A stretch of 64,000 nucleotides of DNA, taken from contig NZ_JACEZU010000003.1 in NCBI RefSeq assembly GCF_014042355.1, forward strand, positions 434,001 to 498,000. The letters are read 5' to 3'. The position numbers were made by a program, and so were the translations under genes. Each line of letters starts with the position of its first letter. Positions within the stretch are counted from its first letter, which is position 1. Source of the DNA: Rugamonas apoptosis (GTDB lineage: Bacteria > Pseudomonadota > Gammaproteobacteria > Burkholderiales > Burkholderiaceae_D). This document shows positions 40,264 through 48,606 of this stretch, in pieces. Under the pieces are notes generated by a model. The model was not told the DNA's origin. It saw only the letters and a list, made by a program, of their open reading frames with translations, and did no database searches.

Positions 40264-42186
40264 ATGATGGCCTCTCCCTCCGATTTGAATCCAACCGGTA
40301 CCGGCGTCGGCGCTACTGCGGCGCTGGCCGCGCGGCGCTGGCCGTTCCATTTCAATGCCCACGTTCGCGCCGCCTTCTTCGCCGGGCTTGGCGTGGACAT
40401 GCTGCGCGTGGCCTACGCGCGCCGGATCTCACTGTGCTGCAACTGCGCGGCGCCCGTACCGCAACTGTTCGCACAATTGCAGGCCGCCGCCACGCCCACG
40501 CTGTGCCTGGTGCCTGAAGGTGAGGCGCGCGAGGCGGTGGCTGCGTTTCTTCAGGCCGACGCCGTCGCGGGCGCGCGCGCGCGCGCCACGCGCGGCGGAC
40601 TGACCGTGCAGGTGCTGCCGGCACTTGATGCGCAGGCTTACGACCATCTGCTGTGGGCTTGCGATTTCAACTTCGTGCGCGGCGACGCGCAACTGGCGCG
40701 TGCGCAGCTGGCGGCGCGTCCCTTTATTTGGCAAGCGGAGGAGGGTGTTGGTACTCTTGCAGGTGCAGGTGCAGGTGCAGGTGCAGGTGCTGCTGGTACT
40801 GATGCTGCCGCGCAGGCCTTTGTCAGTAGTTACGGCGTGGCGCTGCCCACGCATGCGAGCGCGATATTGGCCGAAGCCTTCCAGGTCTGGAATGGCGCCG
40901 GTGAGCGGTACGCGGCACTGGGCGCATGTCTGGCCGGTCCGGTTTCCTGCCTGCTTGCGCCGCACAGTCGCGCCTGGGCGGAGGCCTTGCCTGATTCGTT
41001 GGAAGCGCCTGCCCAGGATCACCCAACCACGCTGGCCATTTTCTGCAAGGTGGTCGATAACTACGGCGACGTGGGCATCTGCTGGCGCATGGCGCGGCAG
41101 TTGCAGCACGAGCACGGTGTGGCCGTCGAACTGTGGGTGGACAATCTGCACAGCTTCCGCCGCATCTGCCCGGAGGTGCGCACCGATACGGAAGTGCAGC
41201 AGGTAAGCGGTGTGACGGTACGCCACTGGCACAGCCAGGACGGCGAGTTCGAGGCTGCCGACGTGGCCGACATCGTGATCGAATTTTTCGGCTGCGATAT
41301 CCCTGAGGGCTACATCGCCGCCATGGTGCAATGCGAGCCGCGCCCCGTATGGCTCAACCTGGAAGGCTTGACGGCGGAAGAATGGGTGGAGGGCTGCCAT
41401 ACCTTGCCGTCCTCCCATCCGCGCCTGCCGCTGACCAAGCATTTCTTCTTCCCTGGCTTCACGGCCAAGACCGGCGGCTTGCTGGTGGAAGCGGCATTGG
41501 ATGAGCGGCGCCGCCAGTTCCAGGCTGATCCCGCCGCGATGGCGGCATTCCTCGCGCAACTGGGCCTGTCGGCTGCCGAAATCGCCGCGCGAAAAGTGTC
41601 GATGTTCTGCTACCCGCACGCGCCTGTGGCGGCGCTGTTCGCGGCATGGGAGCAGGGCGCGGAGCCAGTCACCTGCCTGGTACCGGAGGGTGTGGCGACC
41701 GACGCGGTGCGATCTTTCCTCGGTGTTGATGCGGTGGCCGGCGCGGCCGCTACCAGTGGCGCGCTGACGGTGCGCGTGCTGCCTTTCGTACCGCAGCCTG
41801 AGTACGACAAGCTGCTATGGGCGTGTGACCTCAATTTTGTGCGCGGCGAGGATTCCTTCGTGCGCGCGCAATGGGCCGGCAAGCCATTTGTCTGGCACAT
41901 TTATCCGCAGGAGGAAAACCTGCATCACAAGAAATTGCGCGCTTTCCTGCACCGGTACGCGGCCGGGCTGGATGGCCTGTCAGCCTTCTCGCTGTATTGG
42001 AACGGTGCCGGTACGGATGACCAGCACAGTGCCCCCCTGTGGAGCGCACTGCAGGTGGAAATGCCGGCCATCGCCACCCGTGCCGCCGACTGGCAGCGAC
42101 AAATCCTTGAGAACGGTGATATGACGGGGAATTTGCTGAAGTTTTCCCGAGTACTTCAGTCGGTTAAGCAGGAAAATCGGGTATAA
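40264..42186 (+). CDS. earP: EF-P arginine rhamnosyltransferase EarP with duplicated domain at the N-terminus
   Basis: EarP transfers rhamnose from dTDP-rhamnose to Arg32 of EF-P. Residues ~254-640 form a complete EarP: LAIFCKVVDNYGDVGICWR at its start, and the nucleotide-sugar-binding CDLNFVRGEDSFVRAQW in its C-terminal half. The frame is also open for about 250 residues upstream, and residues ~41-225 resemble residues ~434-597 of the same protein (shared CLVPEG, DAVAGA, LLWACD, NFVRG, WNGAG). In the front copy the RGED motif reads RGDA, so it is degenerate. An AGAGAG stretch from five GCAGGT repeats lies inside it. The true start is open: no good ribosome binding site precedes 40264, and a TTG codon near residue 245 could start an ordinary EarP. 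efp follows. Confidence 0.85.
   Translation: MMASPSDLNPTGTGVGATAALAARRWPFHFNAHVRAAFFAGLGVDMLRVAYARRISLCCNCAAPVPQLFAQLQAAATPTLCLVPEGEAREAVAAFLQADAVAGARARATRGGLTVQVLPALDAQAYDHLLWACDFNFVRGDAQLARAQLAARPFIWQAEEGVGTLAGAGAGAGAGAAGTDAAAQAFVSSYGVALPTHASAILAEAFQVWNGAGERYAALGACLAGPVSCLLAPHSRAWAEALPDSLEAPAQDHPTTLAIFCKVVDNYGDVGICWRMARQLQHEHGVAVELWVDNLHSFRRICPEVRTDTEVQQVSGVTVRHWHSQDGEFEAADVADIVIEFFGCDIPEGYIAAMVQCEPRPVWLNLEGLTAEEWVEGCHTLPSSHPRLPLTKHFFFPGFTAKTGGLLVEAALDERRRQFQADPAAMAAFLAQLGLSAAEIAARKVSMFCYPHAPVAALFAAWEQGAEPVTCLVPEGVATDAVRSFLGVDAVAGAAATSGALTVRVLPFVPQPEYDKLLWACDLNFVRGEDSFVRAQWAGKPFVWHIYPQEENLHHKKLRAFLHRYAAGLDGLSAFSLYWNGAGTDDQHSAPLWSALQVEMPAIATRAADWQRQILENGDMTGNLLKFSRVLQSVKQENRV
40759..40788 (+). 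repeat. Hexanucleotide repeat (GCAGGT)x5
   Basis: Five perfect units inside the extra N-terminal part of earP, encoding alternating Ala-Gly. Multiples of six keep the frame, so copy number could vary harmlessly. Confidence 0.9.
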
Positions 42187-42187
42187 T
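42182..42187 (+). promoter_or_regulatory. -10 box of efp overlapping the earP stop
   Basis: GGGTATAAT, an extended -10 element, includes the TAA stop of earP. The -35 is weak. It suggests efp has its own promoter in addition to read-through from earP. Confidence 0.5.
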
Positions 42188-42296
42188 GCCCGGTTACTTT
42201 AGAGCGCATTTTTACCCGATCAAACGTGGCTAGCGGCTTCATTGCCATCGGCAGCAGTTGATTTTTTATGCAACTTAATTTTTACGTACAATCCCT

Positions 42297-42872
42297 ATGA
42301 AACCTGCAAAAGAAATTCGTGTTGGCAATATCATTATGGTCGACAGCAAGCCTATGATCGTGCTGCGTTCGGATGTCAACGGTTCGAGCCGCACGGGCTT
42401 CACCTACAAGTGGAAGATGAAGAATCTTCTGACCAACAGCCCGCTGGAAAACGTGTTCCGTGGCGACGACAAGTTCGACGTCGTGGTGCTGGACAAGAAG
42501 CCAGTGACCTACTCGTACTTCGCTGATCCGCTGTACGTGTTCATGGACGCCGAATACAACCAGTACGAAATCGAAGAAGAGAACCTGGGCGACGCGCTGC
42601 ACTACCTGAAAGACGGTATGGAATGCGAAGCCGTGTTCTACGATGGCAAAGCGATCTCGGTTGAACTGCCAACCACCATCGCCCGTCAAGTGGTGTACTC
42701 GGAGCCTGCCGTCAAGGGCAACACTTCGGGCAACGTCCTGAAAGAAGCCAAGATCGAAAACGCGATCGAAGCGCACCGCCACATCGTGCAGGTTCCCCTG
42801 TTCGTGAGCCAGGACGACGTGATCGAGATCGACACCCGTACCAACGAGTACAAGCGCGTGGTCCGCAACTAA
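42297..42872 (+). CDS. efp: Elongation factor P
   Basis: 191-aa EF-P, which relieves ribosome stalling at polyproline. The tip of the first domain reads NGSSRTGFT with arginine at position 32, the residue rhamnosylated by EarP; lysine is found in species using EpmA or no EarP. The adjacent earP fits. No Shine-Dalgarno is visible: TACAAT lies 4 bp before the ATG. A strong terminator follows. Confidence 0.98.
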   Translation: MKPAKEIRVGNIIMVDSKPMIVLRSDVNGSSRTGFTYKWKMKNLLTNSPLENVFRGDDKFDVVVLDKKPVTYSYFADPLYVFMDAEYNQYEIEEENLGDALHYLKDGMECEAVFYDGKAISVELPTTIARQVVYSEPAVKGNTSGNVLKEAKIENAIEAHRHIVQVPLFVSQDDVIEIDTRTNEYKRVVRN

Positions 42873-42893
42873 GTACCGCCCGCTTCACTGAAA

Positions 42894-42927
42894 AGCACGC
42901 CCGGTTCCGCCGGGCGTGCTTTTTTTA
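42894..42927 (+). terminator. Terminator after efp
   Basis: 11-bp perfect stem (AGCACGCCCGG with CCGGGCGTGCT), a 5-nt loop and a run of Ts. Confidence 0.95.
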
Positions 42928-43074
42928 CGTCTGTGTCGTATTTCTGTGTGAAAGCGTTAAGAAATATTCTATTCTCAACTGCAATTTTTCTGGAATGAAA
43001 TACTTTCCGCTGCTATGCTAACGCGTGCGGTAAAAGATGGTAGACCCCAGGGAATCAGCACTCACGAGGATGGT

Positions 43075-44406
43075 ATGAATCGCAGGCAGTTCGTTCGGGC
43101 CGGTAGCGGCGCCGATGTATGGACAGAGGGTGAACGCGCGGTACGCGCGGCGCCCAGGTTCGGTACCGCCGGCATTCTTGATGCGGGCGTGCGGGAACAG
43201 CAGGAGCTGATGCAGGCGGGGAAGCTCACTTCCCATTCGCTGACGTCGCAGTATCTGGCCCGCATCAAGACCATCGCCAACGCCGGCCCCTGCGTCAACG
43301 CCATCGTCGAGATCAATCCGGAGGCGCTGAAGATCGCGCTGGAGATGGATCGCGAACGTGGCCTCAAGCGCCTGCGCGGTCCGTTGCACGGTATCCCCGT
43401 TCTGTTGAAGGACAATATCGCCACTGGCGACCGCATGCGCACCAGCAGCAGTACCAATGCCAGCACCGGCGCCAGTGCCAACGCGGGGACGCCGGCGCCG
43501 GCCGATGCGCGCGCGGCGCGCGATGCGTTCGTCGTGGCCCAGTTGCGGGCGGCTGGCGCCGTCATCATCGGCAAGACCAATCCGCGCGCGTGGGCCAATA
43601 TGTTGCCGCTCCATGCCGTCGTGGGCGCCAGCCCCGGTTCCGGCGCGGCCATCGCGGCTGGCCTGGCCACGCTGGCCGTGGGCACGGAGACGGATGGTTC
43701 CATCGTTTCGCCGGCGTCCATTTGCGGGATGGTCGGCATCAAGCCCACGCTGGGACTGGTGAGCCGTAGTGGCATCACCCCCATTGATCCATCACTGGAC
43801 ACGGCCGGGCCGATGGCGCGCAGCGTGGCCGATGCGGCCCTGATGCTGGCCGCGATGGCCGGCACGGACGCCAATGATCCCGCCACCACAACAGCCAGCG
43901 ACAAGGCCGCCGACTACCGGGCCGCGCTCGACAAGGCCGGCCTGCGCGGCGCGCGCATCGGCGTGGCCCGCAACTTGTTCGGCAATCACGCTGAACTCGA
44001 TGTGGTGATCGAAAAAGCGCTGGTGGACCTGAAGGCGCAAGGTGCCGTTCTGGTGGACTCGGAATTGCCCAATGCGGGTGATGCGCGGGAAGCGGGTATC
44101 GCCCAGCTGATGCGCGAGCACAGCCTCGATGCGCTGGTGGCGCCTACTGGCGGACCGGTGTGGCGGACTGATAGCATCAACGGCGGTCAGGCGGGCGCCG
44201 GTTTCCCGTCGCCTGTCGCCGTCGCCGGCTGTCCTCACATCACGGTGCCGGCCGGGCAGGTGTACGGACAGCCCGTCGGCCTGTCGTTTGTCGGCGCCGC
44301 CTTTAGCGAGGCGAAGCTGATCGGCATGGCCTACGCTTTCGAGCAGGCCACCTTGCACCGGCGCGCGCCGCGTTTCCCGGCCAGCCTTGCGCTGGCGGTG
44401 CGGTAG
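43075..44406 (+). CDS. Amidase-signature protein, probably defective
   Basis: 443 aa of the amidase family (Ser-cisSer-Lys hydrolases). The catalytic lysine is in LLKDNIATGD and the nucleophile serine in GTETDGSIVSPAS. Compared with related amidases (about 500-530 aa), two internal stretches seem to be missing in frame: about 20 residues before the cis-serine loop, which reads VGASPGSGAA in place of CGSSSGxxAA, and about 80 residues between VDSELPNAGD and AREAGIAQL. MNRRQFVRAG resembles a Tat signal, but the hydrophobic core that should follow is absent. GAGGA precedes the ATG. Likely a gene losing function; the deletions are judged from memory of the family. Confidence 0.7.
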   Translation: MNRRQFVRAGSGADVWTEGERAVRAAPRFGTAGILDAGVREQQELMQAGKLTSHSLTSQYLARIKTIANAGPCVNAIVEINPEALKIALEMDRERGLKRLRGPLHGIPVLLKDNIATGDRMRTSSSTNASTGASANAGTPAPADARAARDAFVVAQLRAAGAVIIGKTNPRAWANMLPLHAVVGASPGSGAAIAAGLATLAVGTETDGSIVSPASICGMVGIKPTLGLVSRSGITPIDPSLDTAGPMARSVADAALMLAAMAGTDANDPATTTASDKAADYRAALDKAGLRGARIGVARNLFGNHAELDVVIEKALVDLKAQGAVLVDSELPNAGDAREAGIAQLMREHSLDALVAPTGGPVWRTDSINGGQAGAGFPSPVAVAGCPHITVPAGQVYGQPVGLSFVGAAFSEAKLIGMAYAFEQATLHRRAPRFPASLALAVR

Positions 44407-44519
44407 CGCCTATTTGATTTGATTGACGGGCAGTGGCCAACGCCTCGCTTCGCCAGGCGTGACAAAGTACGCATATTGGCGGCAGAATCCCTGCCCATCA
44501 CACTGACCACTTCCTGCCT

Positions 44520-44894
44520 TTATTCTTTCTTTTTCATCAGACCGGCCAATGCGGCAAACGGATTATGCGTTGCCGGCGCGACCTCGGCCGATTTCAGGCT
44601 AAGTCCCCGGTCGGCCTCAAGATAACGCGAGTGTTCGTTATCGTGGCAGTAAAGGCACAGCAATTCCCAGTTGCTGCCATCAGGCGGATTGTTGTCGTGA
44701 TTGTGGTCACGATGGTGCACTGTAAGTTGCGACACATTGGTATGCGTGAATTCGCGCATGCAGCGCCCGCACACCCACGGATACATTTTCAACGAGCGCT
44801 CGCGATAACCTAGCTCGCGCTGGTCGGCCGCGCGTCGTGCGTCGGCCACAATTTTGTCCAGCCGCGCGGCGTCCGGTTTTTTTCCAACGGTCAT
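44520..44894 (-). CDS. yajD: YajD-like HNH nuclease
   Basis: 124-aa protein of the YajD family. The HNH region has WVCGRCMREF, LTVHHRDHNHDNNPPDGSNWELLCLYCHDNEH, with two CxxC pairs for zinc and the catalytic histidines. The biological role is unknown. It is downstream of an unknown gene on the same strand, and no promoter was seen. Confidence 0.9.
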   Translation of the reverse strand: MTVGKKPDAARLDKIVADARRAADQRELGYRERSLKMYPWVCGRCMREFTHTNVSQLTVHHRDHNHDNNPPDGSNWELLCLYCHDNEHSRYLEADRGLSLKSAEVAPATHNPFAALAGLMKKKE

Positions 44895-44975
44895 GCTTAT
44901 TTCCTTCCCCTGGTGTTATAGATTGGCCTGCAGCGCTTACTGTCGGCCGACCTCGGCCAGTCGTGCGGCCCCGCG

Positions 44976-45518
44976 TTAGCCAGCTGGAGCGTCGAGGAAG
45001 AAGATGGCATACGCCTTGGCCGGCTCTTTCTCGGTGGGCTTTTCGATCTGGATTTGGGCAGCATCTTCGGCCACCAGGCTGCGCCAGTTCGGCACGCCCG
45101 CATTGGCAAAGGCGGAGGTCGCTTTCGCGGCCAGGCTGATGTCGATCGCGATGCGGGCATTGCGCTCGCCCGTCTTCGCATAGTTCACGCCGCGCAGCTC
45201 GATGCCGTAGGCAGCCATCCATGGCTCCCATAGGCCTGACTCGACGCCGTCCACGATGCGCGCGAACATGACATGCAGGGCCAGGCCCTTCTTGACGACG
45301 GTGCGCAGCACGGACAACGAAGGTGCAAGGCGCGCGTCGGTGCTCTTCTTGCCTGCGCCGCGTTCGCCGATCGCCTTCAGCTCTTTCGAAAAGGCGGCGT
45401 CGCGCTCGGTGTAGTCGCGCATGCGGGTGTAGAACTCGGCATCGAGGAAGGGATTGCTCGAGTTGCCCTTGGGCGCTTCGGTTACCTCGCTGATGCGGGG
45501 CGGTTTCTTGTTTGTCAT
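44976..45518 (-). CDS. Conserved-looking protein of unknown function
   Basis: 180 aa, not recognised. It is a soluble, charged protein without signal peptide or membrane segment. The N-terminus is Lys/Pro-rich (MTNKKPPRISEVTEAPKG) and the middle carries an amphipathic region (LSVLRTVVKKGLALHVMFARIVDGV). Coding is supported by typical codon use and composition. The start was chosen as the first ATG with a sensible N-terminus. It lies upstream of yajD in the same direction. Confidence 0.65.
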   Translation of the reverse strand: MTNKKPPRISEVTEAPKGNSSNPFLDAEFYTRMRDYTERDAAFSKELKAIGERGAGKKSTDARLAPSLSVLRTVVKKGLALHVMFARIVDGVESGLWEPWMAAYGIELRGVNYAKTGERNARIAIDISLAAKATSAFANAGVPNWRSLVAEDAAQIQIEKPTEKEPAKAYAIFFLDAPAG

Positions 45519-45612
45519 GATTCTGGTACTTAAGGATGAAGGCCGAAGTTTAGCACTCATCCGCGCCACACTTGGCCAAACGCCGGCATGGCGCGTGAAG
45601 AGACGGCGCGCC

Positions 45613-45818
45613 CTACTTGCTTTGCGCCGCCACGAATTCCGTTATCACCGTCTTGCGCAGCAGCGCAGGCGGTACCCGGCCCTGGGCCAGCACGAAGTCG
45701 TTCAACACCCGATGCTTGAACTTCTTGCGCAGCGCCACTTCCGCAGCCTGGCGCTTTTCCATCCGGCGCTGGTAACCGTAGAAGTAGGACGTCTGTGGCG
45801 CGCGGAACGTAGCCGCTC
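45613..45818 (-). pseudogene. 3' remnant of a DUF885 family gene
   Basis: In the minus frame ending at TAG 45613-45615 the translation contains APQTSYFYGYQRRMEKRQAAEVALRKKF, split here as pieces, then LNDFVLAQGRVPPALLRKTVITEFVAAQ, the normal C-terminus of DUF885 proteins (about 600 aa). A stop lies directly upstream and nothing of the remaining protein is found. The gene seems truncated at about 45820, which coincides with the start of the atypical region. Confidence 0.75.
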
Positions 45819-46041
45819 ACGCACATAAGCGACGGAACCGGGGCGACAAGCGTCGGAGACGGCGGGTGCTACGTAAGCGTCTGCCGAGTACCGCCTAGTC
45901 TGAGCAGAGTCATCCATGATCGATTAGGACGGCCACAAGTGGCCGCCACTAGGTATGACTGTTAAGAATGCCCTCAATGATGATGTTCGTTCCAATATGC
46001 AGAAAAGCACGCATCAGGAGGCGCGACTGACCGAGCCATCG

Positions 46042-46749
46042 CTAGCCCAGCATGCCTAGATATAGCGGCGGCACAGCCGTCAGGCCTGCATGCACATTGC
46101 GGGTGACCTCATCGGCTAAGAGCTCGGTCTGCCCGGCCTCCAACGCGGTGAGTGACATCCGCGCAACCTCGTCGGGGGATGCCTTGGCACCCGGCACTCC
46201 GCGTGCCATGTCGGTGTCCATGAAAGCGACGTGCAGCGACAGCACCTCCGTCCCCTGCGCTGTCAACTCCTGCCGCATTGCATTGCTTAAGGCCCAGGCG
46301 GCCGATTTGGAGGCGCTGTAAGTGCCGGTCACGCCCGGCAATGTGGCCCAGCTGAGGGCCGAGATCACATTGATGACGGCGCTTTCACTGCTGGTGGCCA
46401 GGGTCGGCGCGAATCCCTGCGCCATGCGCAACGGGCCGACCGCATTGACTTCGAACTGCTGGCGCAGCGCGTCGATGGACCCGGCGGCGAGCACCGGGCC
46501 GGATCCGCCGACGCCGGCATTGTTGATCAACAGATTCACATCCGACAGTTCGCGCACGAGTGCGTCAATCTGGTCGGGGCGGGTGACATCCAGGCACACC
46601 GGCACCGCGCCTGGTTCTGTAATGTCCGATGGGTTGCGCGCGGCGGCGTAGACCTTGGCCGCGCCGGCGGCCAAGAGCGCGCGCACGAATGCGGCGCCCA
46701 GCCCGCGATTGGCGCCAGTGACGAGCGCGATGGAACCTTGAATTTTCAT
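46042..46749 (-). CDS. Short-chain dehydrogenase/reductase (last gene of island operon)
   Basis: 235-aa classical SDR. It has the NAD(P) motif TGANRGLGAAF, LLINNAGVGG and the catalytic YSASK. The substrate is unknown. Last of five leftward genes (SDR, SnoaL-like, enoyl-CoA-hydratase-like, YciI-like, SDR). The operon and the divergent AraC-type gene are less GC-rich than flanking genes. Confidence 0.9.
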   Translation of the reverse strand: MKIQGSIALVTGANRGLGAAFVRALLAAGAAKVYAAARNPSDITEPGAVPVCLDVTRPDQIDALVRELSDVNLLINNAGVGGSGPVLAAGSIDALRQQFEVNAVGPLRMAQGFAPTLATSSESAVINVISALSWATLPGVTGTYSASKSAAWALSNAMRQELTAQGTEVLSLHVAFMDTDMARGVPGAKASPDEVARMSLTALEAGQTELLADEVTRNVHAGLTAVPPLYLGMLG

Positions 46750-46773
46750 AGTGGTGACTATCTAGAGAGGTGG

Positions 46774-47070
46774 TTAGGGACGCGAAGACAGATGCAGCAT
46801 CACGTAGTGTTCATAGTGACCCACGCCATTTATTACAATCGGGTCTAGCGAGGTGAACGACGCGATGTCTTCGTTATCGGCAATCTGGTACAGCGAGACG
46901 CCATAGCCTCCGGTGTCATCGATCACAGGACCGTGCGCGACGATCACGTTTTTCGCGAGCAGGTCGTTAAGGAAGTCGCCGTGTTGTTTCATCCAGGTCA
47001 GTTCATCGGTCGACATGGTGGTGAGAAAATCGGCGCGCGGCGGTACGAATTTGCAAAGGTAATATTTCAT
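46774..47070 (-). CDS. YciI-like protein
   Basis: 98-aa single-domain protein of the YciI/YCII superfamily: MKYYLCKFVPPRADFLTTMSTDEL, then HGDFLNDLLAKNVIVAHGPV, with the conserved histidine and aspartate. It is thought to be a small enzyme or accessory protein. Its start overlaps the stop of the upstream gene by 4 bp (ATGA), so translation is coupled. Confidence 0.85.
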   Translation of the reverse strand: MKYYLCKFVPPRADFLTTMSTDELTWMKQHGDFLNDLLAKNVIVAHGPVIDDTGGYGVSLYQIADNEDIASFTSLDPIVINGVGHYEHYVMLHLSSRP

Positions 47071-48038
47071 TTCTTAGCCTTTTCATTTGCCTGCAACTTC
47101 TTGTTTCCTTCGCCGATGTAATAGCCCATATTGCCTTCGACCTTCTCAAGCCCGACGTCCTGGTACATCTTGCCAAAGACAGGCAGGCGCTGCTGAAGGC
47201 CCGGCCACGACAGGGATTTCGTGAATGCGGCGTACGAGGCCATCCGTTCGGACTCCTTGGGGAACACCGTCTCGTTGATGCGCTGCTTGGTAGTCACCAA
47301 GGCGGTCTTGTCGAACGAGGCGAGGCGATGGGCCATCCGGTCCACAAAGCCGTCGAGCTGGGAATCAGGCAGTGCGCGGGTAACCCAGCCGTACTTCTCC
47401 GCCAGCTCGGCGTTGTACTCGTCGCTGCTCAAAAACGCTTCCAGGGCGCGATCGCGGCCAGCCAGCTGCGTCAACATGTCAGTACCGCCACCACCGGGGA
47501 ACAAACCGATGCCGACTTCAGGCTGGTCGAAAACGGCTTTCTCTTTGCTGGCGTAACGCAAATCGAACGCCAAGGTCAGTTCATTACCGCCACCCTGGGT
47601 TCGTCCGCGAATCGAGGCAATGGTGACGAATGGTGCGTTGGACAGGTTGGTAATCAGTTCAACCCATAGCGGCCGGTTATCGGTGCCGCGTTGGCCGAGG
47701 AAGGCGGAAAACTGGCTGGTGTCGAAATGGTTGAAGAAATAGCCCTTCATGTCGCTGACAACAATCACTACCTTGATTTGGTCATCCTTGCTCAACGCCT
47801 TCACGGTGTCATTCAAGGAAGCGATGGTTTCGGGAACAATGAAATTGATAGGGGCATTAGAAAAATGCACTTTCGCGATCGACGCCGATAAGCGCTCAAC
47901 TCGGATGGTGCTTTGGGTCGAGCTTGCCACAGCCGCCGGTGCCGGGTTACTGGCCTGATTGATGTCTTGCGCGTAGGCGGAGTTAAACGACAGTAGACCT
48001 GAAACGATCGCCGCAGCAATCAGTTTGATCTGGTTCAT
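47067..48038 (-). CDS. Enoyl-CoA hydratase/isomerase homologue with signal peptide
   Basis: 323 aa. The crotonase fold is clear: PFVTIASIRGRTQGGGNELTLAFDLRYAS for the oxyanion hole region and DQPEVGIGLFPGGGGTDML for the active-site loop. The N-terminus is unusual for this cytosolic family: NQIKLIAAAIVSGLLSFNSAYAQ is a convincing Sec signal peptide cleaved after AYA. If exported, CoA esters would not be its substrate. The glutamate of PEVGIG is present. Third gene of the operon. Confidence 0.85.
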   Translation of the reverse strand: MNQIKLIAAAIVSGLLSFNSAYAQDINQASNPAPAAVASSTQSTIRVERLSASIAKVHFSNAPINFIVPETIASLNDTVKALSKDDQIKVVIVVSDMKGYFFNHFDTSQFSAFLGQRGTDNRPLWVELITNLSNAPFVTIASIRGRTQGGGNELTLAFDLRYASKEKAVFDQPEVGIGLFPGGGGTDMLTQLAGRDRALEAFLSSDEYNAELAEKYGWVTRALPDSQLDGFVDRMAHRLASFDKTALVTTKQRINETVFPKESERMASYAAFTKSLSWPGLQQRLPVFGKMYQDVGLEKVEGNMGYYIGEGNKKLQANEKAKK

Positions 48039-48079
48039 AAACGCTTTCTGTTAAGTTTTGGAGTTTGTCTTAGCACTGC

Positions 48080-48532
48080 TCACGCCGCCGAGGCCTGGCC
48101 AGCGGCGAGGCGCTTGCCCGCTTCGGCAGCCAAAACCATCACCGTGTTGGCGGGCCGCATCATGACCATGAAATCGGAGATCTTGCCATCCTGATTGAAT
48201 TCCACCAGGTCAACCCCGAACAAGACGTCTTCGCCGACGCGCGCACTAAACTCCAGCACATAGCCGGTCTCGCTGCCGAAGTGCCGATGGTAGGTAAAAT
48301 CCTGCATCACGCCAAAGACCGCTCGCAGGATGGCGACCATCGTGTCCTTGCCATGGTAGGGTTCAATCGCCGCCGGGTTACGGAAAACAACGTCCTCTGT
48401 CAGCAGGGCTGGGAGACTGTCCCAATCAGACGCGGCAACAATGCGGTGCCATTCTGTCAGCCCATTCTGCGCCGCCGGATGGGGGATGCCCGTCTTGATA
48501 CTTGTGGCGGAATGCAAATTAATTTCACTCAT
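48080..48532 (-). CDS. SnoaL-like/NTF2-fold protein
   Basis: 150-aa small alpha+beta cone protein: WHRIVAASDWDSLPALLTEDVVFRNPAAIEPYHGKDTM is typical of the SnoaL/ketosteroid-isomerase group. It may be a cyclase, isomerase or dehydratase; the reaction is unknown. Second gene of the operon. Confidence 0.85.
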   Translation of the reverse strand: MSEINLHSATSIKTGIPHPAAQNGLTEWHRIVAASDWDSLPALLTEDVVFRNPAAIEPYHGKDTMVAILRAVFGVMQDFTYHRHFGSETGYVLEFSARVGEDVLFGVDLVEFNQDGKISDFMVMMRPANTVMVLAAEAGKRLAAGQASAA

Positions 48533-48606
48533 TTAAATACTCCAATCATGCGATGGTTTATCGGTGGCGGCAGGTCATCGAGTTATGCCGCCAACTGCCA
48601 CAGAAT

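Noticed and set aside
45557..45826. 89-codon minus frame over the DUF885 remnant
   Set aside because: The family match is in another frame; this one is a shadow.
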